NCBI GenBank assembly: GCA_041741995.1
Contig: JBGSJN010000057.1
Location: 1-20,699, forward strand
Direction of reading: 5' to 3'
Source of the DNA: WTXA01 sp041741995
GTDB lineage: Bacteria > Bacillota > TC1
DNA: 20,699 nucleotides
In this document: positions 15,158 to 20,699 of the stretch, in pieces
Layout: the number at the start of each line of letters is the position of its first letter
Numbering within the stretch: the first letter of the stretch is position 1
Position numbers and translations under genes: made by a program
The notes under the pieces: model-generated
Databases searched by the model: none
Seen by the model: only the letters and a program-made list of their open reading frames with translations
Told to the model about the DNA's origin: nothing

Positions 15158-15983
15158 TACACTTACTCCTTAACCACAAATTTTTTAATTCCACTAAATC
15201 CTCAACCACCAGATCAGGATAAATTTCTTTTGCATCTATTCCCGTTTCATCATCCACACCAGTCTTGATCAAAATGGTCTTAATCCCATAATCTAAAGCA
15301 CCTGCTATATCAGTATCAAGTCGATCTCCTAACATAACTACCTCTCTATTATCCATGTCCTTCATTTCTTTTAAGATACTAATGGCAATTTTAAAGAAGT
15401 ACTTTTCCGGCTTACCAAGAATGATAGGTTTCACCAAAGATCCTGCCTCTAGAGCCGCCAGGGTCATACCTGCTTCAGGAACAAGACCTTCCTCTGTAGG
15501 AATTAGCATGTCTCCATTACTACCTACTAGTATTGCTCCCTTTTGTAGATGTAGAACTGCATCCTTTAGTTTTGTATAGTTAAGATTAAAATCCCCTCCA
15601 ACTATAACTGCATCAGCAACCTCACCAATATCAACACCACTAGCATTCTCTAATATTCTAACTCCAGCCTGTTCCACAACAGACATTAAGTCAGGCTTAC
15701 CTATAACATAGGCACTTTTGATACCAATATTTTGTTCAAGATATCTTTTTGTAGTACTAGTACAGGTAAGAATTTGGTCTTCACTTATCTTTATCCCCTT
15801 ATCTCTAAATAAGTCTACATAACGACTAGGAGATTTAGTATTATTGGAGACTATAAGGTAGGGTATCTTTATTTCATCAAGGTACTCAATAAACGAATTA
15901 GCCCCATCAATCAAATCCTTACCCCTGAATAATGTTCCATCAATATCTATGAGAATACCTTTTACACTACCAAAATCCAACAT
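15147..15983 (-). CDS. HAD-IIA family sugar-phosphatase-like hydrolase (NagD/AraL type)
   Basis: Motif I is DIDGTL with nucleophile Asp13 and Asp15. Motif II is SNN (46-48), the lysine is in GKP (190-192), and motif IV is GDRLDTDIAGA (219-229). The C2-type cap lies between motifs II and III (about 80-175). The family includes NagD, AraL and p-nitrophenylphosphatase-like enzymes that dephosphorylate sugar phosphates. Length 278 is a little above the usual 250-265. The ATG follows the aldolase stop by one base. A phosphatase in the same transcript as a kinase and aldolase may remove toxic phosphorylated side products, as AraL is thought to do, or catalyse a pathway step. Confidence 0.85.
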   Translation of the reverse strand: MLDFGSVKGILIDIDGTLFRGKDLIDGANSFIEYLDEIKIPYLIVSNNTKSPSRYVDLFRDKGIKISEDQILTCTSTTKRYLEQNIGIKSAYVIGKPDLMSVVEQAGVRILENASGVDIGEVADAVIVGGDFNLNYTKLKDAVLHLQKGAILVGSNGDMLIPTEEGLVPEAGMTLAALEAGSLVKPIILGKPEKYFFKIAISILKEMKDMDNREVVMLGDRLDTDIAGALDYGIKTILIKTGVDDETGIDAKEIYPDLVVEDLVELKNLWLRSKCNGK

Positions 15984-15984
15984 C

Positions 15985-16761
15985 CTATTTCACCAAGTCA
16001 ATCGCTTCTTCTAGTGTCAGTCTTCCATGTATTAAATCATTAACAGCCTTTGCCATCAAATATGTATCCTTAGCCTGCCAGATGTTCCTACCTATAGTTG
16101 CACCCTTACAACCGGCCTTCAGTCCTTTAGCAACCATTTCTAGGGTTACAGCAGGATCTGAATTTCCTGGTCCGCCTAAGACAACTACTGGAACAGGACA
16201 AGTAGCTATAACCTCTTCATAGCCTTCAACATAAGGAATCTTTACCCAGTCAGCACCAAGTTCCGCTGCAATTCGAGCCGCCGTCTTGGTTACTCCAACA
16301 TTCCTAAAATCTGAACCTGCAGTAAACCCCCCTGGCATAACTTCAGCCATCATTGGAATACCCCATTTATGTCCCTGGTATATTGCCTTGGCCATAGTAT
16401 CCCAGCCATGTTCCTCATCCTTAGTTCCAGGAAAAGCAGTAACACAAAGTGCCTCTGCACCAAGCATCAAAGCCTGTTCAATATGAAAGAACTGGCTACC
16501 AACTGCACTAACAGGTGAGAGAAAACTAGCAGCGCCATCAAGTCTACAAACCCAGTTGGTCTTGGCAAAAAGCTCAGGAAACTGACGAACAGTACCATAG
16601 GTTGCCATAACCCCGTCAACTTCAGCAGAAATGACTGCTTTCAAGGTTTCTTCAAGATTACCTATACCTCTCATTGGTCCATTTATCATCCCGTGATCAC
16701 AAGCTACTACAAAAGCCATTCCATCATCTTTAAATATTTTTCTTAATCTTCTAGTTACCAT
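15985..16761 (-). CDS. DhnA-type class I aldolase (DeoC/LacD/LsrF superfamily)
   Basis: This 258-residue protein belongs to the class I aldolase group of archaeal fructose-bisphosphate aldolase, LsrF and 2-amino-3,7-dideoxy-D-threo-hept-6-ulosonate synthase. The signs are CDHGMINGP at 21-29 (Asp22, His23), GADWVKIPY with Schiff-base Lys174, and phosphate-binding VVLGGPGN (about 194-200) and GATIGRN (220-226). It probably splits a ketose phosphate made by the neighbouring FGGY kinase. Substrate specificity is not predictable. The gene is separated by one base from the kinase stop and by one base from the HAD start, so translation is coupled. Confidence 0.86.
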   Translation of the reverse strand: MVTRRLRKIFKDDGMAFVVACDHGMINGPMRGIGNLEETLKAVISAEVDGVMATYGTVRQFPELFAKTNWVCRLDGAASFLSPVSAVGSQFFHIEQALMLGAEALCVTAFPGTKDEEHGWDTMAKAIYQGHKWGIPMMAEVMPGGFTAGSDFRNVGVTKTAARIAAELGADWVKIPYVEGYEEVIATCPVPVVVLGGPGNSDPAVTLEMVAKGLKAGCKGATIGRNIWQAKDTYLMAKAVNDLIHGRLTLEEAIDLVK

Positions 16762-16762
16762 G

Positions 16763-18247
16763 CTAAACTTCCCCTCTTTCCCTTATAAGGCTCTCTTTAA
16801 ATATTTTTTCAAACTTAATATCATATTTCTCTTTCATTTCCATATTAGGCTCAACTACAGTCCCTTTTATGGTGAATACTTTTCTTGCTTCTTCATAGTT
16901 TGGATAATCACCAAGACTTACACCACCTATTAAGGCTGCACCAAGTGCCGGACCATGAGAATAGTTACTTTTGTAGACCTTGACTCCAAGTACATCAGAT
17001 ATAATCTGAGTCCAAACTTCACTTTTAGCAGTTCCCCCAATCATCCATAATTCATCTACAACTATTCCATATTCTTCCAATTTATCAAGAGCCCAACGAA
17101 CTTCAAAGGCTGAACCTTCCATCATGGCTCTTGTAAAGTCTGCTCGACTATGACCTGTATCAGAATTTAGGAAATTACCAAACTCTCTTACTCCATCAAG
17201 TTGTCTCCCACCGCTATATGGTAAGTAGATTAGTGATTTATCGAATTTGGTATTATCTACCGCTTCATTCATTTTAGAAAACATCAGCTTTCTTTCAGTC
17301 TTCCCATCACAGTCCTGCCAGAAGTTATTCATCCACCATTCAAAGTTACCTCCAAAGCTTCCAAGATACTGGGAGATTACCCATTTGTTCTTTAATATAT
17401 GGAAGTTTAGATCCATATTAATTGGAATATGTTTAAGTTCTCCACTATCAGTAGCACAGTTAATCACCCAGGCAGTTCCACAGGCCAGCATACTCTTTCC
17501 TTTACCGTTGATTCCAACGGCCAAGGCTTCAAGTGTATGATCTTGCCCTCCATTAATAACTGGAATATTAATACTTGCACCAATTCTCTTGGCAACTGAC
17601 TCACTTAAATGACCTACAACAGCTTCTGCTTCCTTAATTTCTGATAGTTGCTCTTTCTTAATTCCTAGTATTCTACAAAGATCCTCATCCCATTCTGCTT
17701 CTACGCTATTAGCGAGTAGTACTTCCCCTGCACAAGATAGATTGGTTATACAATTTCCTGTAAGCACAAATCCTAGATAGTCATTTAATGAAAGGAATTT
17801 ATCTGTGCTCTTGAATATTTCCGGTTCATTGTCTCTTAACCAGGAAAGTGTTACAAAAGGCAGGCCTATCTGTGGCCACCAGCCGCTTTTTTCTCTGACT
17901 ATCTTGGCTGTGCCGTCTTTTTTCATATATTCCATCTGTTTACTTGCTCTGTTGTCCAACCAGGAAATAAAGGGATATATTTCCTTTCCACTCTTATCAA
18001 TTGGTATAATGGCTCCACCTTGGGTTGAAAGAATAATTGCTTTAATTTCACTTCCCCATTTGCTGGTGAAATGTTCCTTTAATACTTCATAGATTGTTTC
18101 TTTTATTTGTTCAGGATCTTGTTCATAGTAGTCCTTTTGCCTTATTATTGTGTCTAGTGGTTTTTCTGCTACTAGTAGTTCTTCTCCGTTTTTGTTGAAT
18201 AATACTGCTTTGGCAATTGTTGTGCCAACATCTAGGGCTAGGTACAT
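16763..18247 (-). CDS. FGGY-family carbohydrate kinase
   Basis: The 494-residue protein starts MYLALDVGTTIAKAVLF, the phosphate-1 loop of FGGY kinases. It contains WLDNRA, the catalytic NGGQDHTLEALAVG (Asp236), CGTAW, the phosphate-2 region and MIGGTAKSEVWTQIISDVLGVKV. Relatives act on xylulose, gluconate, glycerol or autoinducer-2. Which substrate applies here is unclear. The start is placed at 18247, with GAGGTGAT seven bases upstream. The alternative ATG at 18274 lies inside the operator and lacks a ribosome binding site. It is first in the operon, divergent from gntR-B. Confidence 0.88.
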   Translation of the reverse strand: MYLALDVGTTIAKAVLFNKNGEELLVAEKPLDTIIRQKDYYEQDPEQIKETIYEVLKEHFTSKWGSEIKAIILSTQGGAIIPIDKSGKEIYPFISWLDNRASKQMEYMKKDGTAKIVREKSGWWPQIGLPFVTLSWLRDNEPEIFKSTDKFLSLNDYLGFVLTGNCITNLSCAGEVLLANSVEAEWDEDLCRILGIKKEQLSEIKEAEAVVGHLSESVAKRIGASINIPVINGGQDHTLEALAVGINGKGKSMLACGTAWVINCATDSGELKHIPINMDLNFHILKNKWVISQYLGSFGGNFEWWMNNFWQDCDGKTERKLMFSKMNEAVDNTKFDKSLIYLPYSGGRQLDGVREFGNFLNSDTGHSRADFTRAMMEGSAFEVRWALDKLEEYGIVVDELWMIGGTAKSEVWTQIISDVLGVKVYKSNYSHGPALGAALIGGVSLGDYPNYEEARKVFTIKGTVVEPNMEMKEKYDIKFEKIFKESLIRERGEV

Positions 18248-18268
18248 AATATCACCTCTAATTTTATT

Positions 18269-18283
18269 AGTCATCCAATGACT
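18269..18283 (-). promoter_or_regulatory. Predicted GntR operator, copy B
   Basis: The minus strand reads AGTCATTGGATGACT, identical over 15 bases to copy A. It lies 15 bases downstream of the -10 of the kinase operon promoter, inside the leader. Bound protein would block early transcription. Confidence 0.72.
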
Positions 18284-18298
18284 GTACGACTTTGGTTA

Positions 18299-18327
18299 AT
18301 TATAAGGTTAAAGACCTATTTAGTCAA
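18299..18327 (-). promoter_or_regulatory. Promoter of the kinase/aldolase operon
   Basis: On the minus strand TTGACT (18322-18327) and TATAAT (18299-18304) are 17 bases apart, the same as in the HcnABC-like operon promoter. Sequence around the -35 (TAGTCAATATA on plus) is also shared. Confidence 0.85.
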
Positions 18328-18336
18328 TATAAATTG

Positions 18337-18365
18337 TAGTTTTTTACTTCTACATGTGGTATATT
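18337..18365 (+). promoter_or_regulatory. Extended -10 promoter of gntR-B
   Basis: TGGTATATT (18357-18365) is an extended -10, with weak TAGTTT at 18337-18342 and a 17-base spacer. Its layout matches the gntR-A promoter. Confidence 0.55.
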
Positions 18366-18424
18366 ATTTGATATTGATGATAAAAAAACAAATCAGATAT
18401 ATTAATGATAAATAGGAGAAATAA

Positions 18425-19144
18425 ATGAAGGTTTTAAAAAATCCACCTCTTTACAAGAAGGTAGCTGGAGCTATATTAGATCGAATACATAAAAAGGATT
18501 TTCCTGCTTCTACTCTTCCATCAGAAGAAAGCTTGTCAGAAATTCTTGGTACAAGTAAACACACTGTCAGAGAAGCATTGGCCGAGCTGGCATCTTTATC
18601 ATATATAAGCCGTCGCCATGGTCATGGTAATGTAATCCTTAATAGTGTGGTAGATACCAAGTTTAGAATAGATGCCAATATGAATTTTTTTAAAATATTA
18701 GAACAAGCAGACTATACAACAAGAATTGAATTTTCCAACCTACGACGAGAAACCAGAGACTTCCCTAATTGTCCAGAAGAAGACTATTTGGTATATGATG
18801 AAATCGTTAGAGGTGACGAAAAGGTTGCTTGTTTCCATAATATATACATTCCGGCTAGACTATTTCCTGATGATTTCAATATCAAAATGAAACTAGAAAA
18901 GGATTTATTTAATTTTCTCGCCACTTATGGCGTCTATAGTCTTCACTCAATAGTTGAGTTTATTCCAGAAATTATTGATGATAGTACGGCAGAGTTATTT
19001 TCAATTTCCCCAAATACACCAATTAATACTTGGGATGAATATATCCACGATCAAGAAGATAGATTGGTTTGTATAACCAAGATTCGTTTTAATCCTGAAA
19101 TCTTCAAGTTAAAAATGGTCAGAAAAGACTTTAAAGCATTTTAA
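18425..19144 (+). CDS. GntR-family transcriptional regulator B (HutC/UTRA-like)
   Basis: A paralog of the regulator at 13615-14334, it has the same length with no gaps. The winged-helix part holds LPSEESLSEILGTSKHTVREALAEL and ISRRHGHGNVI. Differences cluster at residues 15-30 and in the ligand domain at 95-120 and 180-200. The recognition helix differs from A only by Ile to Val, so both proteins should read the same operator. TAGGAG lies upstream of the ATG. It is divergent from the FGGY kinase operon and followed by its own terminator. Different ligand-domain residues could let A and B answer to different intermediates while sharing operators (inference). Confidence 0.88.
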   Translation: MKVLKNPPLYKKVAGAILDRIHKKDFPASTLPSEESLSEILGTSKHTVREALAELASLSYISRRHGHGNVILNSVVDTKFRIDANMNFFKILEQADYTTRIEFSNLRRETRDFPNCPEEDYLVYDEIVRGDEKVACFHNIYIPARLFPDDFNIKMKLEKDLFNFLATYGVYSLHSIVEFIPEIIDDSTAELFSISPNTPINTWDEYIHDQEDRLVCITKIRFNPEIFKLKMVRKDFKAF

Positions 19145-19178
19145 TAAAAGCCATCCTTTCTAGGATGGCTTTTATTTT
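19144..19178 (+). terminator. Rho-independent terminator of gntR-B
   Basis: The arms 19144-19156 and 19163-19175 form a perfect 13-bp stem around TTTCTA. The GC-rich core is GCCATCC/GGATGGC, and the T-rich tail TTTTATTTTG follows. Confidence 0.88.
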
Positions 19179-19262
19179 GTTCAGATTATTTATTTGAAAT
19201 CATTCTAATTAACACTAATCTATTGTATACTAATCTTATATGAAATCATTTAAGGAGAAAAT

Positions 19263-20408
19263 ATGATTAATCAGGAAGAATGTAGTATTAAAGTAGTTAA
19301 AACCAAACAAGGAAAAAAACAGTACTTAAATATTTTTATGACAATATTAATAATTTTATTAATGAAGATAGCTTTTTCAGGACTTGTCTGGCATGAAGTT
19401 CTTGGCCTTGGACTTTTTATATTATTTTTAATTCATCATATATATAATTTTAAATATACAATGCAAATTCTCAAAAGATTCTTTTCCAATAGAGTCAAGC
19501 TTACTGTTAAGATAGGTTTGGTTTTGGATGGTTTACTATTTCTTGTAATAGGTGGTTTAGTATTTACATCACTTAATATTTCTAATATATTATTCCAATT
19601 TAAGGAATTGGATGCTTTTTGGCCTGAACTTTCTTCCATCCATATTGGACTTGCTAATTTAGCTTTAATTTTGATTGCCTTACACATTGGACTTCATTGG
19701 TCACTAGTAATGCATCATATTAAAAGGTTTTTGAAAATTTCTAACTCTAGTATATTCAAAAAGTGGACATTGCGTCTCATTGTTATAGTTATAGCCTTTT
19801 TGGGCATTTATTCTTTTAATGATTTAGATATCTCAAAAAAAATATCTGAATCTGGTAAGAACATATTTATCTTAAGTGGAAAATTATTGATAGAGGATGA
19901 TGAATTTTCATTCTTTTATCCAAATCCAATAAAAGTTAGTGCCTTGTCTTATCAGATTGCAGAGGCAGAAGATGAGGAAGACGAAGAAGATGAAGAAGAT
20001 GAGGATAGTCCTGATGGTGTAACATCTAGTTCTCCTACCGACCCTAGTCAACCTGTAGATGGCGTAACATCTAGTTCTCCCACTAATCCTGGTCAAAATG
20101 TTGATGGTGTAACTTCTAGTTCTCCTACTAATCCGAATCAAAATATTGATGGTGTAACATCTAGTTCTCCTACTAATCCTAACCAAAATATTGATGGTGT
20201 AACTTCTAGTTCTCCGAATGAACAAAATATCGATGGAGTCACTAGTAGTACAACACAAAATGTCATAAATCAAACAAAATATCAACAATATAATGAAAAA
20301 TCTGATTATATCCTAAGGTTTTCAGAATATTTTTCTGTAATAAGTTTATTCACTACAATTTCCTACTATGCTCAAAAATTGATTCTTAAACTAAGTCAAT
20401 TACGCTAA
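19263..20408 (+). CDS. DUF4405 cytochrome-b-like membrane protein with acidic and 15-residue repeat tail
   Basis: Residues 20-185 have five predicted membrane helices (about 22-42, 46-62, 84-104, 127-147 and 168-185). Paired histidines sit in the helices: His44, His58/59 in FLIHHIYN, His127, and His141/145 in LHIGLHW. This is the DUF4405 pattern, proposed to bind heme as a cytochrome b-like protein. After a linker come an almost pure Glu/Asp run (about 235-248) and then tandem 15-residue repeats DGVTSSSPTNPNQNI (four full, two shortened; 20013-20264). A further hydrophobic stretch lies near the C-terminus (about 355-375). AAGGAG precedes the ATG. Function is unknown. It does not carry the operator palindrome, so its link to the neighbouring regulon is positional only. 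Confidence 0.78.
   Translation: MINQEECSIKVVKTKQGKKQYLNIFMTILIILLMKIAFSGLVWHEVLGLGLFILFLIHHIYNFKYTMQILKRFFSNRVKLTVKIGLVLDGLLFLVIGGLVFTSLNISNILFQFKELDAFWPELSSIHIGLANLALILIALHIGLHWSLVMHHIKRFLKISNSSIFKKWTLRLIVIVIAFLGIYSFNDLDISKKISESGKNIFILSGKLLIEDDEFSFFYPNPIKVSALSYQIAEAEDEEDEEDEEDEDSPDGVTSSSPTDPSQPVDGVTSSSPTNPGQNVDGVTSSSPTNPNQNIDGVTSSSPTNPNQNIDGVTSSSPNEQNIDGVTSSTTQNVINQTKYQQYNEKSDYILRFSEYFSVISLFTTISYYAQKLILKLSQLR
20013..20264 (+). repeat. 45-bp in-frame tandem repeat array in the DUF4405 gene
   Basis: Units begin at 20013, 20058, 20103 and 20148 (45 bases each), then 20193 (39 bases) and 20232 (about 33 bases, decayed). Each begins GATGG(T/C/A)GT and encodes DGVTSSSPT-like repeats. Third-position variation among units shows protein-level conservation. 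Copy number can change by recombination or slippage without breaking the frame. Confidence 0.92.
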
Positions 20409-20432
20409 TTAATTAAGATTAATAAATAAAAT

Positions 20433-20467
20433 AAAAGTAACCAATTTAATAGTTGGTTACTTTTTTT
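20433..20467 (+). terminator. Rho-independent terminator of the DUF4405 gene
   Basis: The arms AAAAGTAACCAA (20433-20444) and TTGGTTACTTTT (20453-20464) pair perfectly with an eight-base loop. They lie in a run of seven T. Confidence 0.88.
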
Positions 20468-20498
20468 ATGGGTTCTTTAACTTTTTTAAATTATTCTA

Positions 20499-20527
20499 TT
20501 GCACAATTAGTCATATAGTCATATAAT
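20499..20527 (+). promoter_or_regulatory. Promoter of the molybdenum-hydroxylase [2Fe-2S] gene
   Basis: TTGCAC (20499-20504) and TATAAT (20522-20527) are 17 bases apart. The start would be about 20534, close to the ribosome binding site AAAGGA at 20537-20542. Confidence 0.65.
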
Positions 20528-20531
20528 GAGT
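20517..20531 (+). promoter_or_regulatory. Possible degenerate GntR operator over the -10
   Basis: AGTCATATAATGAGT keeps 11 of 12 arm positions of the AGTCAT-N3-ATGACT palindrome, but the centre differs. It covers the -10 hexamer. AGTCATAT also occurs directly before it (20509-20516), giving a tandem half-site. Confidence 0.42.
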
Positions 20532-20551
20532 TTAAGAAAGGACGTGATTTC

Positions 20552-20699
20552 ATGGAACTAGTATCATTCATCGTCAATGATAAGAAAGTAGAATTAGCAG
20601 TAGAAAAAAATTGGACACTATTAAAAGTATTAAGGGAGAAATTAGACTTAACAGGAGCCAAACCTGGTTGTGAAACTGGAGATTGTGGAGCTTGTAAAG
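20552..20699 (+). CDS. [2Fe-2S] subunit of a xanthine dehydrogenase-type molybdenum hydroxylase, 3' end cut
   Basis: Only the first 49 residues are in the window. They begin MELVSFIVNDKKVELAVEKN and continue LLKVLREKLDLTGAKPGCETGDCGACK. This is the plant-type ferredoxin domain of the small subunit of xanthine dehydrogenase, CO dehydrogenase (CoxS) and aldehyde oxidoreductase, with C40-x4-C45-x2-C48. A full small subunit is about 155-165 residues and adds a second, helical [2Fe-2S] domain. The FAD and molybdopterin subunits normally follow in the operon, and the same N-terminus also occurs in fused enzymes. AAAGGA nine bases upstream supports the ATG. The substrate is unknown; a role next to the predicted amine catabolism is inferred from position and the promoter palindrome. 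Confidence 0.85.
   Translation, partial: MELVSFIVNDKKVELAVEKNWTLLKVLREKLDLTGAKPGCETGDCGACK

Noticed and set aside
16763..18247. LsrK/LsrF-type autoinducer-2 processing
   Set aside because: An FGGY kinase next to a DhnA-type aldolase recalls lsr operons, but there is no LsrG, LsrR or transporter. The HAD, SDR and GntR partners point to ordinary catabolism. Kept only as an alternative.
18248..18274. Longer start (MTNKIRGDI) for the FGGY kinase
   Set aside because: That ATG also lies inside the operator and has no ribosome binding site. GAGGTGAT serves the ATG at 18247, where the conserved DVGTT region begins.
20013..20264. Regular repeats that might suggest a CRISPR array or origin iterons
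   Set aside because: Units are contiguous 45-bp in-frame coding repeats without spacers, and encode a DGVTSSSPT protein repeat.
19908..20288. Antisense open frame of 126 codons with repeated RTRSYTINIL-like units
   Set aside because: It is the mirror of the 45-bp repeat array in the DUF4405 gene. The plus frame has a ribosome binding site, domain homology and codon-level conservation between repeat units.

Overview
The window is AT-rich, with strong AGGAGG-type ribosome binding sites, short intergenic gaps, canonical TTGACT/TATAAT promoters and Rho-independent terminators. Together with the gene families present (lipoprotein with DUF4349, TIGR04076 and DUF2703 proteins, HcnABC-type dehydrogenase, PAS-GGDEF-HD-GYP protein), this points to a low-GC anaerobic member of Bacillota, most likely Clostridia or a close relative. 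The species cannot be told from the sequence. No rRNA, tRNA or CRISPR array is seen, and no gap without a gene exceeds 300 bases (the longest is 5952-6188).

Layout. (1) 1 to about 1340: an IS3-family (IS150-like) insertion sequence on the minus strand, cut by the window start, with orfA, orfB and an A6G -1 frameshift site. (2) 1357-5951: a tight run of minus-strand housekeeping-type genes: small exported protein, TIGR04076 protein, DUF4349 lipoprotein, YaaA, alpha/beta hydrolase, Ogt methyltransferase, small membrane protein and an SDR oxidoreductase. (3) 6189-7202: a plus-strand RibD-like reductase, convergent with (4) 7264-10046: a DUF2703 thioredoxin-like protein and a large PAS-GGDEF-HD-GYP signalling protein. 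(5) 10154-13433: a minus-strand operon for a four-part HcnABC-like FAD/Fe-S dehydrogenase, divergent from gntR-A (13615-14334). (6) 14393-18247: a minus-strand operon for FGGY kinase, DhnA-type class I aldolase, HAD-IIA phosphatase and SDR, divergent from gntR-B (18425-19144). (7) 19263-20408: a DUF4405 membrane protein with an acidic and Ser/Thr-rich repeat tail. (8) From 20552 to the window end: the start of a molybdenum-hydroxylase [2Fe-2S] subunit.

The main observation is regulatory. The two GntR proteins are paralogs (178 of 239 residues identical by hand count, no gaps), and each is divergent from one catabolic operon. Both divergent regions carry the same 15-bp palindrome AGTCATTGGATGACT (minus-strand reading), just downstream of a perfect TTGACT-N17-TATAAT promoter. 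The palindrome recurs with one mismatch inside the promoter of the RibD-like gene 7 kb away. A weaker copy overlaps the -10 of the molybdenum-hydroxylase gene. The window therefore seems to hold a regulon of at least three, probably four, transcription units.

The proposed function (inference) is catabolism of a compound that an HcnABC-type dehydrogenase oxidises (typically a secondary or cyclic amine, an imino acid or an opine). It would yield a polyol- or sugar-like fragment that is phosphorylated by the FGGY kinase, oxidised or reduced by the SDR and split by the aldolase. The substrate cannot be read from sequence.
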